The notes under the pieces were generated by a model. The model saw nothing but the letters and a program-made list of their open reading frames with translations, searched no databases and had not been told where the DNA came from. Both the position numbers and the translations under genes were made by a program. Shown one piece after another: positions 1-11,000 of a stretch of 64,000 nt of DNA; position 1 is the first letter of the stretch, and every line of letters starts with the position of its first letter. This DNA comes from Cafeteria roenbergensis (taxonomy: Eukaryota; Sar; Bigyra; Bicosoecida; Cafeteriaceae), in contig VLTN01000009.1 in assembly GCA_008330645.1 (NCBI GenBank), positions 434,001-498,000 of the forward strand, in the 5' to 3' direction.

Positions 1-3000
1 AGGCGCAGCATTTGCGATACGACAGGCCGGCGTTTCTTGTTCTGCGCAAGCTTCCGGCGGGGAACCCGAGCCTTGACTGCGGCGGCATCAAACTCAACGA
101 CCGCGAGGCATGGCTCGTGTCCGCCAGCCTCAAAAACTCCGTGGTTGAGCGCATTCACGGCACCCCGTGAGCGATTGTTGATGCGACCGCACTAGCGGCT
201 TGAGAGGCGCCTGCCTGACCCGCGGCTGCGTGCAGTCCTGGCCGTTGCCGTTGTGCGTGTGGGAGGCAGCCAGGTCCCCGCCTCGCCGCGCGCTCGCGCA
301 AGCCGGCCCCCACGAGCAAGCGGCTGCTCGTCAGCTCTTGCTAGCTAGCTTTTGGTCGCTGCGTTGATCCCTTGGCGCGCGCAGGCTGCGAGAGCTCAAC
401 CTCGGGGGCTGTGGCTTGAACCGAGTCATGGCCGACCTGCTGGCCTCGGCGTTGACGCAAAACTCCACGCTGCAGCGCCTCGTGCTGCGCAACAACCCGC
501 TGGGTCCGGACGGGGTCAAGAGCGTCATGAGCGGCCTGGCCGCCGCGCCGCAGTGGCACGTTGGGCAGGCCATCGCAGAGCGGCGCGCCGCGGCGGAGGC
601 CGAGAACGAGCAGGCGAGACGCGGGGCGAAGCGAGGGGGGCAGGGACTGGGCACCGCCCCGCCAGGCCTGCGCTCCCGCCTCGCCCCGCCGCCCTCGGGG
701 TTCGCCTCGCCGCGCGAGCAGGACCGGTTCTGCCTGCTTCGCGAGCTCGACCTGTCCGCGACCGACATGACGGCGCCCCCCACCTCGGGCGTGAAATGGC
801 TAGCCTCGCACGGCCTGCGCGCAGTTTGCGACTTTCTTATGCGCCCGGAGTGCCGCCTCCGCTCCGTCCGGCTCTGCCGCAACCGCGTTGACGAGGAGCT
901 GTTCGGCATGCTGGAGCTGGCGCTGCAACACAACTCCACACTTTGCAGCGTGGACCTGGCGGACTGCATGCTGGGCACCGAGCGCGGGAGCGCTGTGCTG
1001 GGCCTGGCCTCGGCTGCCGTGCCTCGGCGCCTCATGTCCATCGCGGACGACGCGCGGGACACTGGTCGAGCGTTCACGCCCGCCCATAGGCGGGACAGCC
1101 GGGCGATGGCACTGCGGTCCAGAGGGTCGAGCGCCGCCGGGATGGGCGGCTTCGCGATGCTGGAGGACGGCGAGGGCTTTGCAGGCGACGGCGCGACGGA
1201 CGACGGCGTCGGAGAGGAGACGGAAGAGGGACGGGCGCGCGCGGACGGCGGCGAGGAGGGCGAAGAGGAGGCGACGGGAGCCGCTCGCCAGCTGTCGCCG
1301 GGACCGCCGTCTGCCTCAGGCGGCGGCAGGGACGGCGGCTCACGAAGGCCGCAGCAGCGCCGGCAGCAGCACCGGCAGCGCGGGCCTGGCCCCGGTGCCG
1401 GAGCGGCAGCGGCGGCGGCAGCGGCTGCCAGTCACGCGGGCGGGCCAGGGGCGGGCCAGGCTGGGACCGCTGGCCCGCTGCTGAGCCGCCCGGTCGGAGG
1501 GTGGACCGCGGCCGAGGCCGCGGAAGCAGCGCGCCTCAGGCGCAGGCCAGAGACGCACGGGCTGGACGGCAGCGGCGCCATGGGGGCCCGTGACGACCAC
1601 CTGGACAGCGACTCGCCGGGGAGGCTCACCACGCGCAACGCGAGCAAGTTCCCCTGGCTTGTGCGGCAGGGGCCCTCCTCGGTGGAGATGCTCTGCCTCA
1701 GAGGGTGCGGGCTCAAGGACGCTGGCGCGACGGCCATCCGCGACGCCCTGCAGCGCCGCTGCCGCCTGCAGCAGCTGGACGTGTCGCGAAACGGCATCTC
1801 CGCCACGGGCTTCCGCCAGATCGCCATGGGCCTTCGAACCACCTTTGTGAAGAGCGTCGACGTCTCGCACAACACCATCGGCAGAGCCGGCGCCTCGCTC
1901 CTCGCCCAGGCCCTGGCCTCCCGCCTCATCACCGTCCGGGCCCTGAAGGTGGCGTTTTGCGGGCTGACCGACGGAGGCAAGGACCCTGGGGGCGTGCTGG
2001 AAATCGCCGACGCCCTCCGCGAGAACAGGACCCTCGTCCACCTGGACATGGCCGGCAACTCCCTGGTGCTGCAGAGGCAGGGCTACCACCCCACCGCTGT
2101 GTCGCAGTCGACAGTCTACCGCCTGGCGGAGGCCCTCCGCGGCAACCGCACGCTCGCGACCCTGGACCTGTCCAAGAACTGGATCGGCCTTCCGGGCCAG
2201 CGGGCCCTCCGCGACGCCATCGCCGCGCAGCCGGGCGCCGTGCCCTTTGGCGGCTTCATCGCGGCGGCGCTGCGCAACTGGTCGGAGCGGATGCTCTGGC
2301 GCCGGGCCGAGAAGCGGCTGGGGCGAGGCGCGCCGTCGGGCCACCCCGTCCTCTCAGACATCTACCGGGGCTACGAGGGCGGCTTGCGGTTCGAGAACCC
2401 GTCCCGCCTTGCGCTGGGGAACGCCCCATCGACAAGGGGGAGCCCCGCCGCGGAGTGGCGGGACGCTGGCTGGCCCCGCACGCCGGGGGCGCCCGCCTCC
2501 CCGTCCGCCCGGCCGCTCCTGTCTCTGCCAGGACCCCAGCCGGTGTCTCCTGCGGCAGCAGGCCGGAACGCCTCGCTCCCGCCTCTGTCTCTGCCGCACG
2601 GCGCGGGGGGCGCCGCGCTCTTGCCGCTCTCTGACGCAGACGAGGGGACGGACCGCCTCGCCCTCGGGCGGTCTCGCGCCCAGCTGGCGCCCATGGCCGA
2701 CCGGGGCAGCGCCGCCCCCGTCTCAGGCGCGAGGACCACGGGACGGTCCCTGGGCGGCAAGGCCATCCCGCTTACCGTGTCTGTGGGAGTGCTCGACGGC
2801 ATCCCTGCCGCGTCCGACTCCCCGACTGCCAGGGATGCGGATGCCCTCCTCCGGCGCCAGGCAGAGCGAACGGCCAGGAGCGGCGCCCCAAGGCGCTCCT
2901 CTGCCACGGACGGCGGTGCCACGCAGTCCTCCGGCGCCCCGGCAGAGCTGCAAATCGGAGCAAGCGGCTTGCTGGACGGCAGCCAGCTCGGCAGCGCCTC

Positions 3001-5962
3001 TCTCCGCAGCGCCCCCGGCATGCCCCCCGGCATGAGCGGGGGCAGTCATGTGTCTGTTGGCGACGGCTCTGCAGGGGCTGGCGCCGGCGGCCGGGCACGC
3101 GGCGACGACGAGGACCGCGACGGCGGAACGGGGTACGGAGGCGCCACGCTGTCGCTGGCCGAGGCGCTGGCCCTGGCCGCAGCAGGCCCGACGCAGGCCG
3201 ACCTGGAGGCCGCAGCGGAGGCCGCCGCGCGGGCCGCGAAGCAGGCTGCAGAGCTTCGCCGTCGGCAGGCGAAGCTGGCGGAGAAGCAGGAGCGTCAGCG
3301 CGAGGCGGCGGAGCGGGTGAAGCCTCTTCCTCCCCTGCCGAAGCTGGACTTTAAGCGCCTCAGGCGCCCCATCCAGGTGCCGAAACGCAAGGTCCCGCCC
3401 AAGCCGCAGGCCCGAGCCGGGCCGGCCAAGGCGCCCCCCTCCAAGCCGCTGCCCTCGGCTGCAGGAGCCGCCCGATCGCTCTCCGCCTCCGTGGGTGGGC
3501 CCGGCGACCGGTCCAAGGGCTCGATTCACGCGGCCAAGTCGGCGGGGCCCACGCAAGGCCGGAACCAGCATGGCCTCTCAGGCGCCGCGAGCGCGGGGCG
3601 GGGGCTGGTAATGCCCCGCTCCGCCGCCAGCGACGGCCCGGCCGCGCGCCTGCGGGACGTTACCGACCTGCCTGCCACGATGGACCCAGCCGGCCCCGCC
3701 GAGGGGCGCGCTGCCCCGGCCAAGGGGCGTCGCTCTGCCTCGGTAGGGCGGCCCTCGCCCCGGCGGGAGGACTCGCCGCCCCACCCCCCGGACAGGGCCA
3801 AGCACGCGCTGGTCGACCGGCGGGCCCCGGCGCGGCTCTCGGCTCCTCTGAGCCCGGCTGGAACGTCGCAGTCGTCCGGCCTGCGGGAGCTCGGCGCGCT
3901 TCGCTCGGTCGGCGGCGGCGCGGACGGCAGCGGGTTGGCGGGGGGGTCGATCGGCCCGAGCGACTCGCTGGTGTCCTTCACGCCTCAGAGGCGCGCCGGA
4001 GGTCGCCAGCGGGGCCCCGGCTCTGACATCACAGGCGATGGGGGCTCGACCCCTGCTGACGAGATGAGCACGGACGGCGACGGCCAGGACGGCGACGACG
4101 GCGGCACCGAGTTCGACAGCAACTTCGGTGACGGGTCGCGGGGTAATTCGCTCGGCGGGCACGGGAGAGCGTCTGCGACGAGTGGCTCTGCAGCCCGCCA
4201 AGCCGTCGACGGGGACGGAGGCGAGGACGAAGAAGGGAAGGAGTTTGGAGGCGGCTCTGACGCCGCAGGCCTCGACCGGCCGATGCCGGTGCCTCACCAG
4301 CACCAGCACCACCAACACCAACACCAACACCAAGGCGAGGATGGCGGTGATGGGCACCACGGCTTGGGCGACGAGCCGCCCCTGGACGGCGGCGACTTGG
4401 CCGCGTGGTTCTCCGACTCGAACGCGCCCCGCCCGCTGGACGCCAAGGACCAGGCAAGCCTGCTGCAGCGCCGCGCGCTCGCTGGGGGCGCCGACTCCTC
4501 CGTCCTCTCGGGGAGCGACTACGCCACTAGCTCCGGCCCGCACCGGCCGAGACCGGCCGGCAGCGACGCGGGGCAAGCCGGCCTCCTCGCCCCCACGCCT
4601 CCCATTCCGGCAGGCGTTGCTGGCGGCGCGTCGGGCGCAGCAGGTGCGGCTGCCGCTGCTGGGGATCGGACCGCGCCAGGCGCGGGCCCAGGGATACCGC
4701 TGGGCGCTTCAGCGTCTGCCACTGGGGGGCCCAATGGGTCGGCGTCGTGGTCTCGGGCCCACACCGCGTCGGTCGGCTCTGCCGGCGCGTCAGATGTCGG
4801 CGCGGGCTCCAGCATTGAGCTGCAGCCCAAGACGGCTCCGCGAAACCGCACGACATCAACTGCTCCGCCAAAGGCCGACCCTCGGACAGGCACGGGGCCT
4901 CCGGACGGGGACGTCGACGACGAGAGCGTGGACTCTGAGCGGTCAGACTGGAGCGCAGGCGGGGCGTGGGTCGACTCGGAGCGGGGATTCGGGGAAGCGC
5001 CCACGGAGCGAGGGGCTGACGACGGTGGTGAGCACGATGGCGACGGTTTTTCGGCGCGGCTCGACATCACGCAGCACCGCCCGCCCAACGCTGCCGGAGG
5101 GCCTCGGGCGGCGGCTCGGGACCGCCTCGGGAGCCGCACAGAGCAGCTGGATCTGGGCCGGGTCGGCAATCAGGACCCTGTTCCGCAGCCCAGGGCGCAC
5201 CAAGGCCCGGGGATGCCTGCGGGCTCGCCTGCGTCGTTCTTCCCGCCCTCTGCGGCGGCCCCCGCCCGCGCCGGCGGCATCGCGAGCAGCCTGACTCGTC
5301 GGCCGGCCACGGAGGCACCGCGACGGAAGGCGTTTGACTGGCGTGACCCTGCAGTCAAGGCCGAGGCCGCCATGAGGTCTGCCGCAGCGGCGGCCGGCGG
5401 AAGGCGCAGCGTCAGTCCGTCCCGTGGGCGATCCAGCGGGTCGTCGGGATACGAGGCCCTGGCGCTAGCTCCGCGGCGTTCAGAGCCTGACGCGGACGAC
5501 TGGTTCGGCGACGAGCCGCAGCATGCTGGCAGCGCGGGAATGACCCAGGACACGCGGCTGGGCGTTCGCGCCGCAGACATGGCTGCCATTGCCGCTGTGG
5601 ACCCGCTCCGCGTGTCCGTCGTCCGGGAAGCGTGGGACAAGACGGCGCCTGGCACTGCCATCGCATCGCAGGCGTGGCTTGTGACCCGGCTCACTCGGGC
5701 TGTGTTCTCTTTTCTGGAAGAGCCCAGGGAGGTGTTCTTTGACGACGACAGGATGCGCGAACTCGGTGCCAATCTATTTGCCACGAAGCGGACAGCGGAG
5801 CCAGTGCGGGCTGTCGCTGCTGGCGGCGCGGGCGTGGAGAGGCCCAGCAAAACAGCGGGCAAGACGGACCTCGGACAGTTGAAGATGCAGCTCGACCACG
5901 TGCACGCGGCCCTGCACGGTGGCCACAAGCTTCCGGCTGCGAGCAGCCGGCGGCGACGCTAG
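1..5962 (+). CDS. Large leucine-rich-repeat protein, 5' end outside window
   Basis: About 1,913 residues are visible in two exons, <1..166 and 385..5962; the gene continues off the left edge. The intron 167..384 (GTGAGC...GCGCAG) is inferred because joining its flanks restores a ribonuclease-inhibitor-type LRR (…GTP/LRELNLGGCGL…) in phase; the in-frame TGA at 168 lies inside it. LRRs occupy about nt 60-550 and 820-980, then a second block at 1680-2260 with LDVSRNGIS, VDVSHNTIG, LDMAGNSL and LDLSKNWIG. From about 2300 to 5570 the protein is low-complexity (Ser, Gly, Ala, Pro, Asp) with a Lys/Arg/Pro-rich stretch near 3240-3420 and a His/Gln run near 4290. The last 120 residues (5580-5930) look ordered again. 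The family usually mediates protein binding; no enzyme domain is visible. The 3' end is 116 bp from the convergent next gene. Confidence 0.85.
4295..4333 (+). repeat. CAC/CAG/CAA trinucleotide run coding His/Gln
   Basis: Short imperfect trinucleotide repeat inside the LRR protein gene, translated as alternating His and Gln followed by more His and acidic residues. It lies in the disordered part of the protein and is probably length-variable. Confidence 0.8.
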
Positions 5963-6078
5963 ACGGTTGGCGTGTGCGGGAGCCACAGAGCGCGCTGGCT
6001 AGCTTGCAGTGCCAGTCAACAGCGCTCGCATTGCCTTGAGAACAAGCCCTCGCGAATTCCACACACAGCCGTCGCGAA

Positions 6079-7749
6079 TCATGGACTCACTGGCGGGGCC
6101 AGGGAGCATGGCTGGGGTTGATCCTGGGCAGCTTGGCCCGCTGCCGACGTTCTGGGCTCCGCTGGCCTGCCACCCCGGGGAGCGCCCGCCGCACCCGCAG
6201 ACACCCGGGCGCTGGCAGCCTGCTGGGGCGATGCCGCGGCTGCAGCGGCTGCTGCCTCGAAAAAGTCCGACTCCGTTTCGGCTGCCGTGCCCCTTCGCCG
6301 AATCGCCTCTCGCCACGCCGGGAGCGGTAGATCTGGGAACAGCCCCTCGGCTCGGAACGCAGCGCGCTCGGCCTCTGCTCCGCGCGGGGGCTGGGGCACC
6401 ACGGGCGCCTCGAAGTGCTTCCTGCGCCACGCCAAGACCTCTCTCTCCTGCTCCCGCGCGTCCGCCATGCCATCAAGAACGGCTGTGCGCTGCCGCACCA
6501 GCTCGCGAAGGGCCAGCGGGACGACCACCCCGTCTGTGAAGGCGCCTCCCGAAGCGCGCTCCGTCACAGTCGCCAACAGCTGCGCGCCCGCAGGTCCGTC
6601 TCCCAACAGGAACGCCACTCTGTTGTCGGCGTGGTCTCTACAAAGCTCCGATAGCACGAATAGGCAGAGTTGCACCAGCGTCCCCGTCAAGTTGTCGTCC
6701 AGCAGCGACTTGAGGTAGGCCTTGCTCGACACTAGCAGGCCTGCGCGAGCCAGCGCCGTGCGGGCGTGGCCGTCGTGCTGGGACGCGGCCCAGTCGCACA
6801 CAGCGTCGGAAAATCGAGCCATCACCGGTACACTAGCTCCATGCAGTTTCTGGACTTCGGACAGCGTCGGGAGGAGAGCCTCCAGCGAGTCTGCGTTCGC
6901 CAAGCTGAGCGCGTCGCTGCCGATGGCAAGCTTTGCGAGTGCCTCCAGTGCTGCCTGGGCCACAAGGGGCGAGTGCAGCCCTGTTTGCAGCGTCCGCAGG
7001 ACCTTGGCCTCCGTCAGTTTGCGCTTGTTGAGCGACATTCTCTTGATGGCCAGCCGCTCGAGCGTCCCCTTGGCGGTGTTTTCGATGACCCGGATAACCG
7101 TGATCATGTCGTCTTTGGCCTCCCAGTCAGCTGCTATGACGCCATCGACCAGCGCCAGGTGTCCTGCCTGCCGCATTCGCTCAGCAGTGTCCCCTGCGTG
7201 TTGGGGAATCGGAGGCGCTAAACTTTGCCGTCGCGCCCTCCCTGAGCACCTGCGAACAGGCACACTGCGCAGACGGGTTCCAGCCGCAACGGCGGCACTC
7301 ACCCCAGTAGCAAAACTGCAGCGTCGTCCGCAAGCACGTTCTGATGATGAGCTCGTCCTCGCGAAACGGGCTGCGCCGCATGAGGCTGAACAGGGCTTCC
7401 AGAAACCCTGCATCCGCGGCCTCGACGGCGTGCTCCTCTGCGAGGCCGCCAAGGACACGATCGCACTCAGCTTTTGCTCAACTACCTGTCCAAGCGGCAG
7501 ACACGCGAGCGGTATGCGGCCGCGCCGCTGCCTCCGCCCCGCCTCAGGGCAGTGCTCACCATTCTGCGCCCAAGCCCGCATGTCGTCAACAGCAAACTCC
7601 ACGGCATCGCCGTCCTGGGGCTCAGCCGCATCGCGCACGATGCGCACCAGCTCTTCGACTGGGCGAAGAGCGCGGACCTTGGCTACCCCTGACGCGCACA
7701 AGGCGCCTGTCGACGGCGCGCCCGAAACCCCCAACCCGGCTGCTCCCAT
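6079..7749 (-). CDS. Armadillo-like helical-repeat protein, three exons
   Basis: About 490 residues. Exons on the minus strand: 7749..7560, 7470..7303, 7193..6079. Start is the first true ATG in frame (MGAAGLG, a possible N-myristoylation context); longer open frame upstream begins with TTG only. Donors are GTGAGC and GTGAGT; the second acceptor is CGCAG. The first acceptor is unusual: AAAAG at 7471, or TTGAG six bases earlier, both in frame; an ordinary YGCAG site is absent. The spliced middle reads as amphipathic helices (FLEALFSLMRR, RTTLQFCYWGDTAERMRQ) continuing into LVDGVIAADWEAKDD and LVAQAALEALAKLAIGSDA, typical of ARM/HEAT-like folds. The tail from about residue 400 is Ala/Arg-rich. 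No specific family recognised. It converges on the LRR gene. Confidence 0.7.
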   Translation of the reverse strand: MGAAGLGVSGAPSTGALCASGVAKVRALRPVEELVRIVRDAAEPQDGDAVEFAVDDMRAWAQNGEHCPEAGRRQRRGRIPLACLPLGQVVEQKLSAIVSLAASQRSTPSRPRMQGFWKPCSASCGAARFARTSSSSERACGRRCSFATGVSAAVAAGTRLRSVPVRRCSGRARRQSLAPPIPQHAGDTAERMRQAGHLALVDGVIAADWEAKDDMITVIRVIENTAKGTLERLAIKRMSLNKRKLTEAKVLRTLQTGLHSPLVAQAALEALAKLAIGSDALSLANADSLEALLPTLSEVQKLHGASVPVMARFSDAVCDWAASQHDGHARTALARAGLLVSSKAYLKSLLDDNLTGTLVQLCLFVLSELCRDHADNRVAFLLGDGPAGAQLLATVTERASGGAFTDGVVVPLALRELVRQRTAVLDGMADAREQEREVLAWRRKHFEAPVVPQPPRGAEAERAAFRAEGLFPDLPLPAWREAIRRRGTAAETESDFFEAAAAAAAASPQQAASARVSAGAAGAPRGGRPAEPRTSAAGQAAQDQPQPCSLAPPVSP

Positions 7750-8017
7750 TGGCTTCCTCCCGGGCGCGCGCCTGCGGCTGGACTGTTCGTTGCGTGGCCT
7801 TGGCGCGGAGGAAGCGATGGCCCTTGTGGCCCACGGGTGTGTGTGCGTCTCCACCGCGCTGCGACACTCTCGCGGCCGGCAATTCTCGCAACGCTCGCAA
7901 GTCGCTGGCAGAGCCACCCCGGCACACAATTAGGAGGGGGAAGTGGGGGGGGGCGCTGGCTCATCGTGCTGCTAGCCGACTCGGGTGGCACGCGCCTCAC
8001 CGCGGGACAGGCACCAG

Positions 8018-11000
8018 TTAGCACGAGCAGTCGCGGATCAGCTTGCAGCAGCTCCTGACAGAAGCGCCAGCGACTTCGGTCGATGACGAGGGCAGCGGCT
8101 CCGCCAGGAGGGACATTGTCCGTGCACACCGTCGGCGGGACGACTCCTCCACTTCGAGCAGCTCCACTTGGCTTGCGAGGAAACGGAGCGCCGTCATTGT
8201 GCCCGGGAGCAGCGACGACTTCCAGGCGCCGCACACGGCTTCCAGCGGCACGCCCAACGGGTCGCTCGATGGCCCGCACGCGAACGACGACATGGCCACA
8301 GCGGCGCACAAGGCCCATGCGCTGGCACCATGCGCTTGGTCGCACACAGCTCCGGGGACGACGACGGCCGCGGCGCTCGCCGCTCCGGTGGCCGCTGCCG
8401 CACTTGCGAGTCCACACATGTCCGCCCAGCGGGCAAACGTGGTGAGCGGCGAATCTTCAGCGGCTGCCCCTTGGCTGGCAGCCTTCAACAGCGCGGACGC
8501 CTCCTCGACGCACTGCGCCGGCGAGACCACGCGAAGGTCAGCAGTTGCGAGGGCCACGAGGTGGCAAACGCTGTCGCTGAGAGCGACGAGGCGACACAGG
8601 CCCAGCCTGGCAGCAGCGCCGGTCACCGGCGCGGCCGCGAGCGCCTTCCACGCAGCGCACAAATGCTGCGTCACGCTTGTCTTTGCATCCTCGGCCAGCT
8701 TGGCCAGCGATGCCGCCGACGATTTGGCGTGCGCAAGCAAAATCTTGCTCTTTCGCGACGTCCCGCCCTGGGCGGCGGCACGAGAAAGTCCGTCCCCGCC
8801 AGAGGCGTCCGAGGCGGCGGGCATTACCTTGTCCAAAGCGGCCTGCAAGGCGCTGAAGCGCGCCTGCGCTCCCCTGGCAACTTCGAGCAGCGCGTCCGCG
8901 CCCGCCTCGTGGCACCCCAGCCCCACCAGGGCGTTCGCAGCCCGCCCGGCCCCGTCCTCTGCGCTGCGGAGCTCCGACCACAGGTCTGCCGCGAGAAGGC
9001 TGCGCCTGTCCCCTGGCTTGACCTCCGAGATACGGCTGCGCACCAAGCGCAGCCTTCCGCTCCACAGCAGCAGCTCGTGCACGCTTGATGCGGCCCTGCA
9101 CCACTCGGACACCGCGCCCGGGCAGGAGGCGCTGGCCAGGAGCGCTTCGACGGAGCGAAGCATCTCCGTGATCCCGCCGCTCCTGTCCAGCCCGACGCTG
9201 GCCTGCGCGAAGGCCTCGCTCCCCGGACCTTCGCTCATGTCCTGCACCAGTCGCCGGCAGCACCTGGCGGCAGCGGCGTCCACTGCGTCCCCGAGCGTCA
9301 TCTGCGGCTGCGGCCCCGAGCCGTTTCCGTCGCCGCTGCGGTCTGCCTCCGCGTCGGCGCGACCAGCCTGCTCTGCTGCAAAGGCGAGGCCGCTGGCGCG
9401 CCCCACGGCATCCGCATCGCTGAAGCGCTCGTGCAGCCGCGACGACAGCGTTTCTTCTCCACTGAGGCCCATGCTTGCGTCGGCAACCACGCTCGAGAGC
9501 GCAACTTTGGCGGCCGCCTCCGCAAGCGGCGCTTGGCAGGCTTGCGCCAGCGCGACGGCTTGCTTGGCAACCTCAGCCGCCTTGGTGACTCGTCCAGCTC
9601 CGACGAGAGAGGCAGCTTCCTTCAGCGTGTCGCGCGCGAGCCATGCCTCGGCAAGCTGCGCCGACCAAAGGTGTCGCCGCAGCAGCACAGATGCCGCCCC
9701 CCTGCCCGACGCATGCAGGACGCGGAGGAGCGCTGACGCTCTGGCCTTGACCAAGATGGGTCCGAGCAGCGCCGTGGGCTTGCCGCTGTCCCAGGCCGCG
9801 GCCCCCGGGAGCGGCGCCACCTCCATCACGGCCCGAAGCCCTGCTGGACCCGTGCGCGGCCCAGAGCGAGCGGGCCCCACGGATGCCAACGCGCCCTCCA
9901 TGGCGCGGCCCGCGCGGGAAACGAGCCAATCGCCCCACGAGCCAGAGGTCGCAGACAGAGCAGCCACCTGGACCGCCGCATCTGCAGCTCCGCTGCCTCC
10001 TGCGGCAGTTGACTGGATCGCCCCCCACGCCAGATCGAGGAGCAGCGCACGAACCGCAGCCAGCTCGGCCACGAACAGGCTTCCCTCAGCAGCGAAAGCT
10101 CGCCAGGCGTGGCCCCGGTCGGCACCCACGCGCGTCTCGGGCAGGGGGCCAGTTCCCGGAGCAGCCTGCGCCTCACAGCACTCCTTCACGCCCCATGAGC
10201 CCTGCAAAACGGCTGCAGCTTGCTCGAGGACGCGAGGCGAGCCGCTCGCAGCGGCCGCATGGACGTCAGATCCCACTGCATCGCCAGCGCTCCAGAGCAG
10301 CCGGCCCCATGCTCCGCTCTCGGTGGCTGCACGGCACAGAGCCAGCCCGTGCCTCGCGCAGCCCAACGCCGCAGCCGGGCTGGCGCATGCCGCTGCCTCC
10401 CGGGCAGCCAGCTTTGCTGCGACCAAGAGGGCGTGCGAGGCCGTGCCGGTGGAGGCCCTCCAGGCAAGCTGCACGGCAGCGAGAGCAGCGTCATCGTCCT
10501 CGGCGCCCCCGCTCCTGGCCGCTTCGCGTGGACCCGAAGCGCCCCGCGACGAACGAACGAGAAACACGGCAGAGGCTGCCGCGGCCGCGGCGCCGCAGGC
10601 ACAGCTCGCAAAGACCTGGTCGAGGTCGGCCAATGTCGCGGCCTGAGAGGGTTCGCCTGGCCTGAGCGGGACGATCTGCCAGTCTGGGAACACCAGCTGG
10701 GCTCCGCAGCTGCCAACAGGACCGCCGCCCGGAGCGCCAGCGGCTCCAGCGACGCCACTGGAAGCCAGCCGAGGTGTGTCCGAGGCGGCAGAGGCTTTGC
10801 ATGCCGACTGCTCCTGCTCGGCCGCCATGGCCAGGACCGCCTCGGCAGACTCCGCCGCCGCCGCCGCTGCCTCCGCAGCCTTTCGCCGCTTGCGCCTCCG
10901 CTTCGCGGCGCCAGAGTTGCGCGCCGGACCCGTTGCGCCCGCCGTGTCGCCCCGGCCGCTCCCCGAACCCTGCTCTTGGGTGCGCCGCCCGGCTGCTGCT

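Noticed and set aside
8043-10646. 867-codon open frame on the + strand
   Set aside because: It is antisense to the EDRF1-like gene, is Ser/Ala/Arg-rich without domains, and reflects the lack of AT-rich stop codons at this GC.
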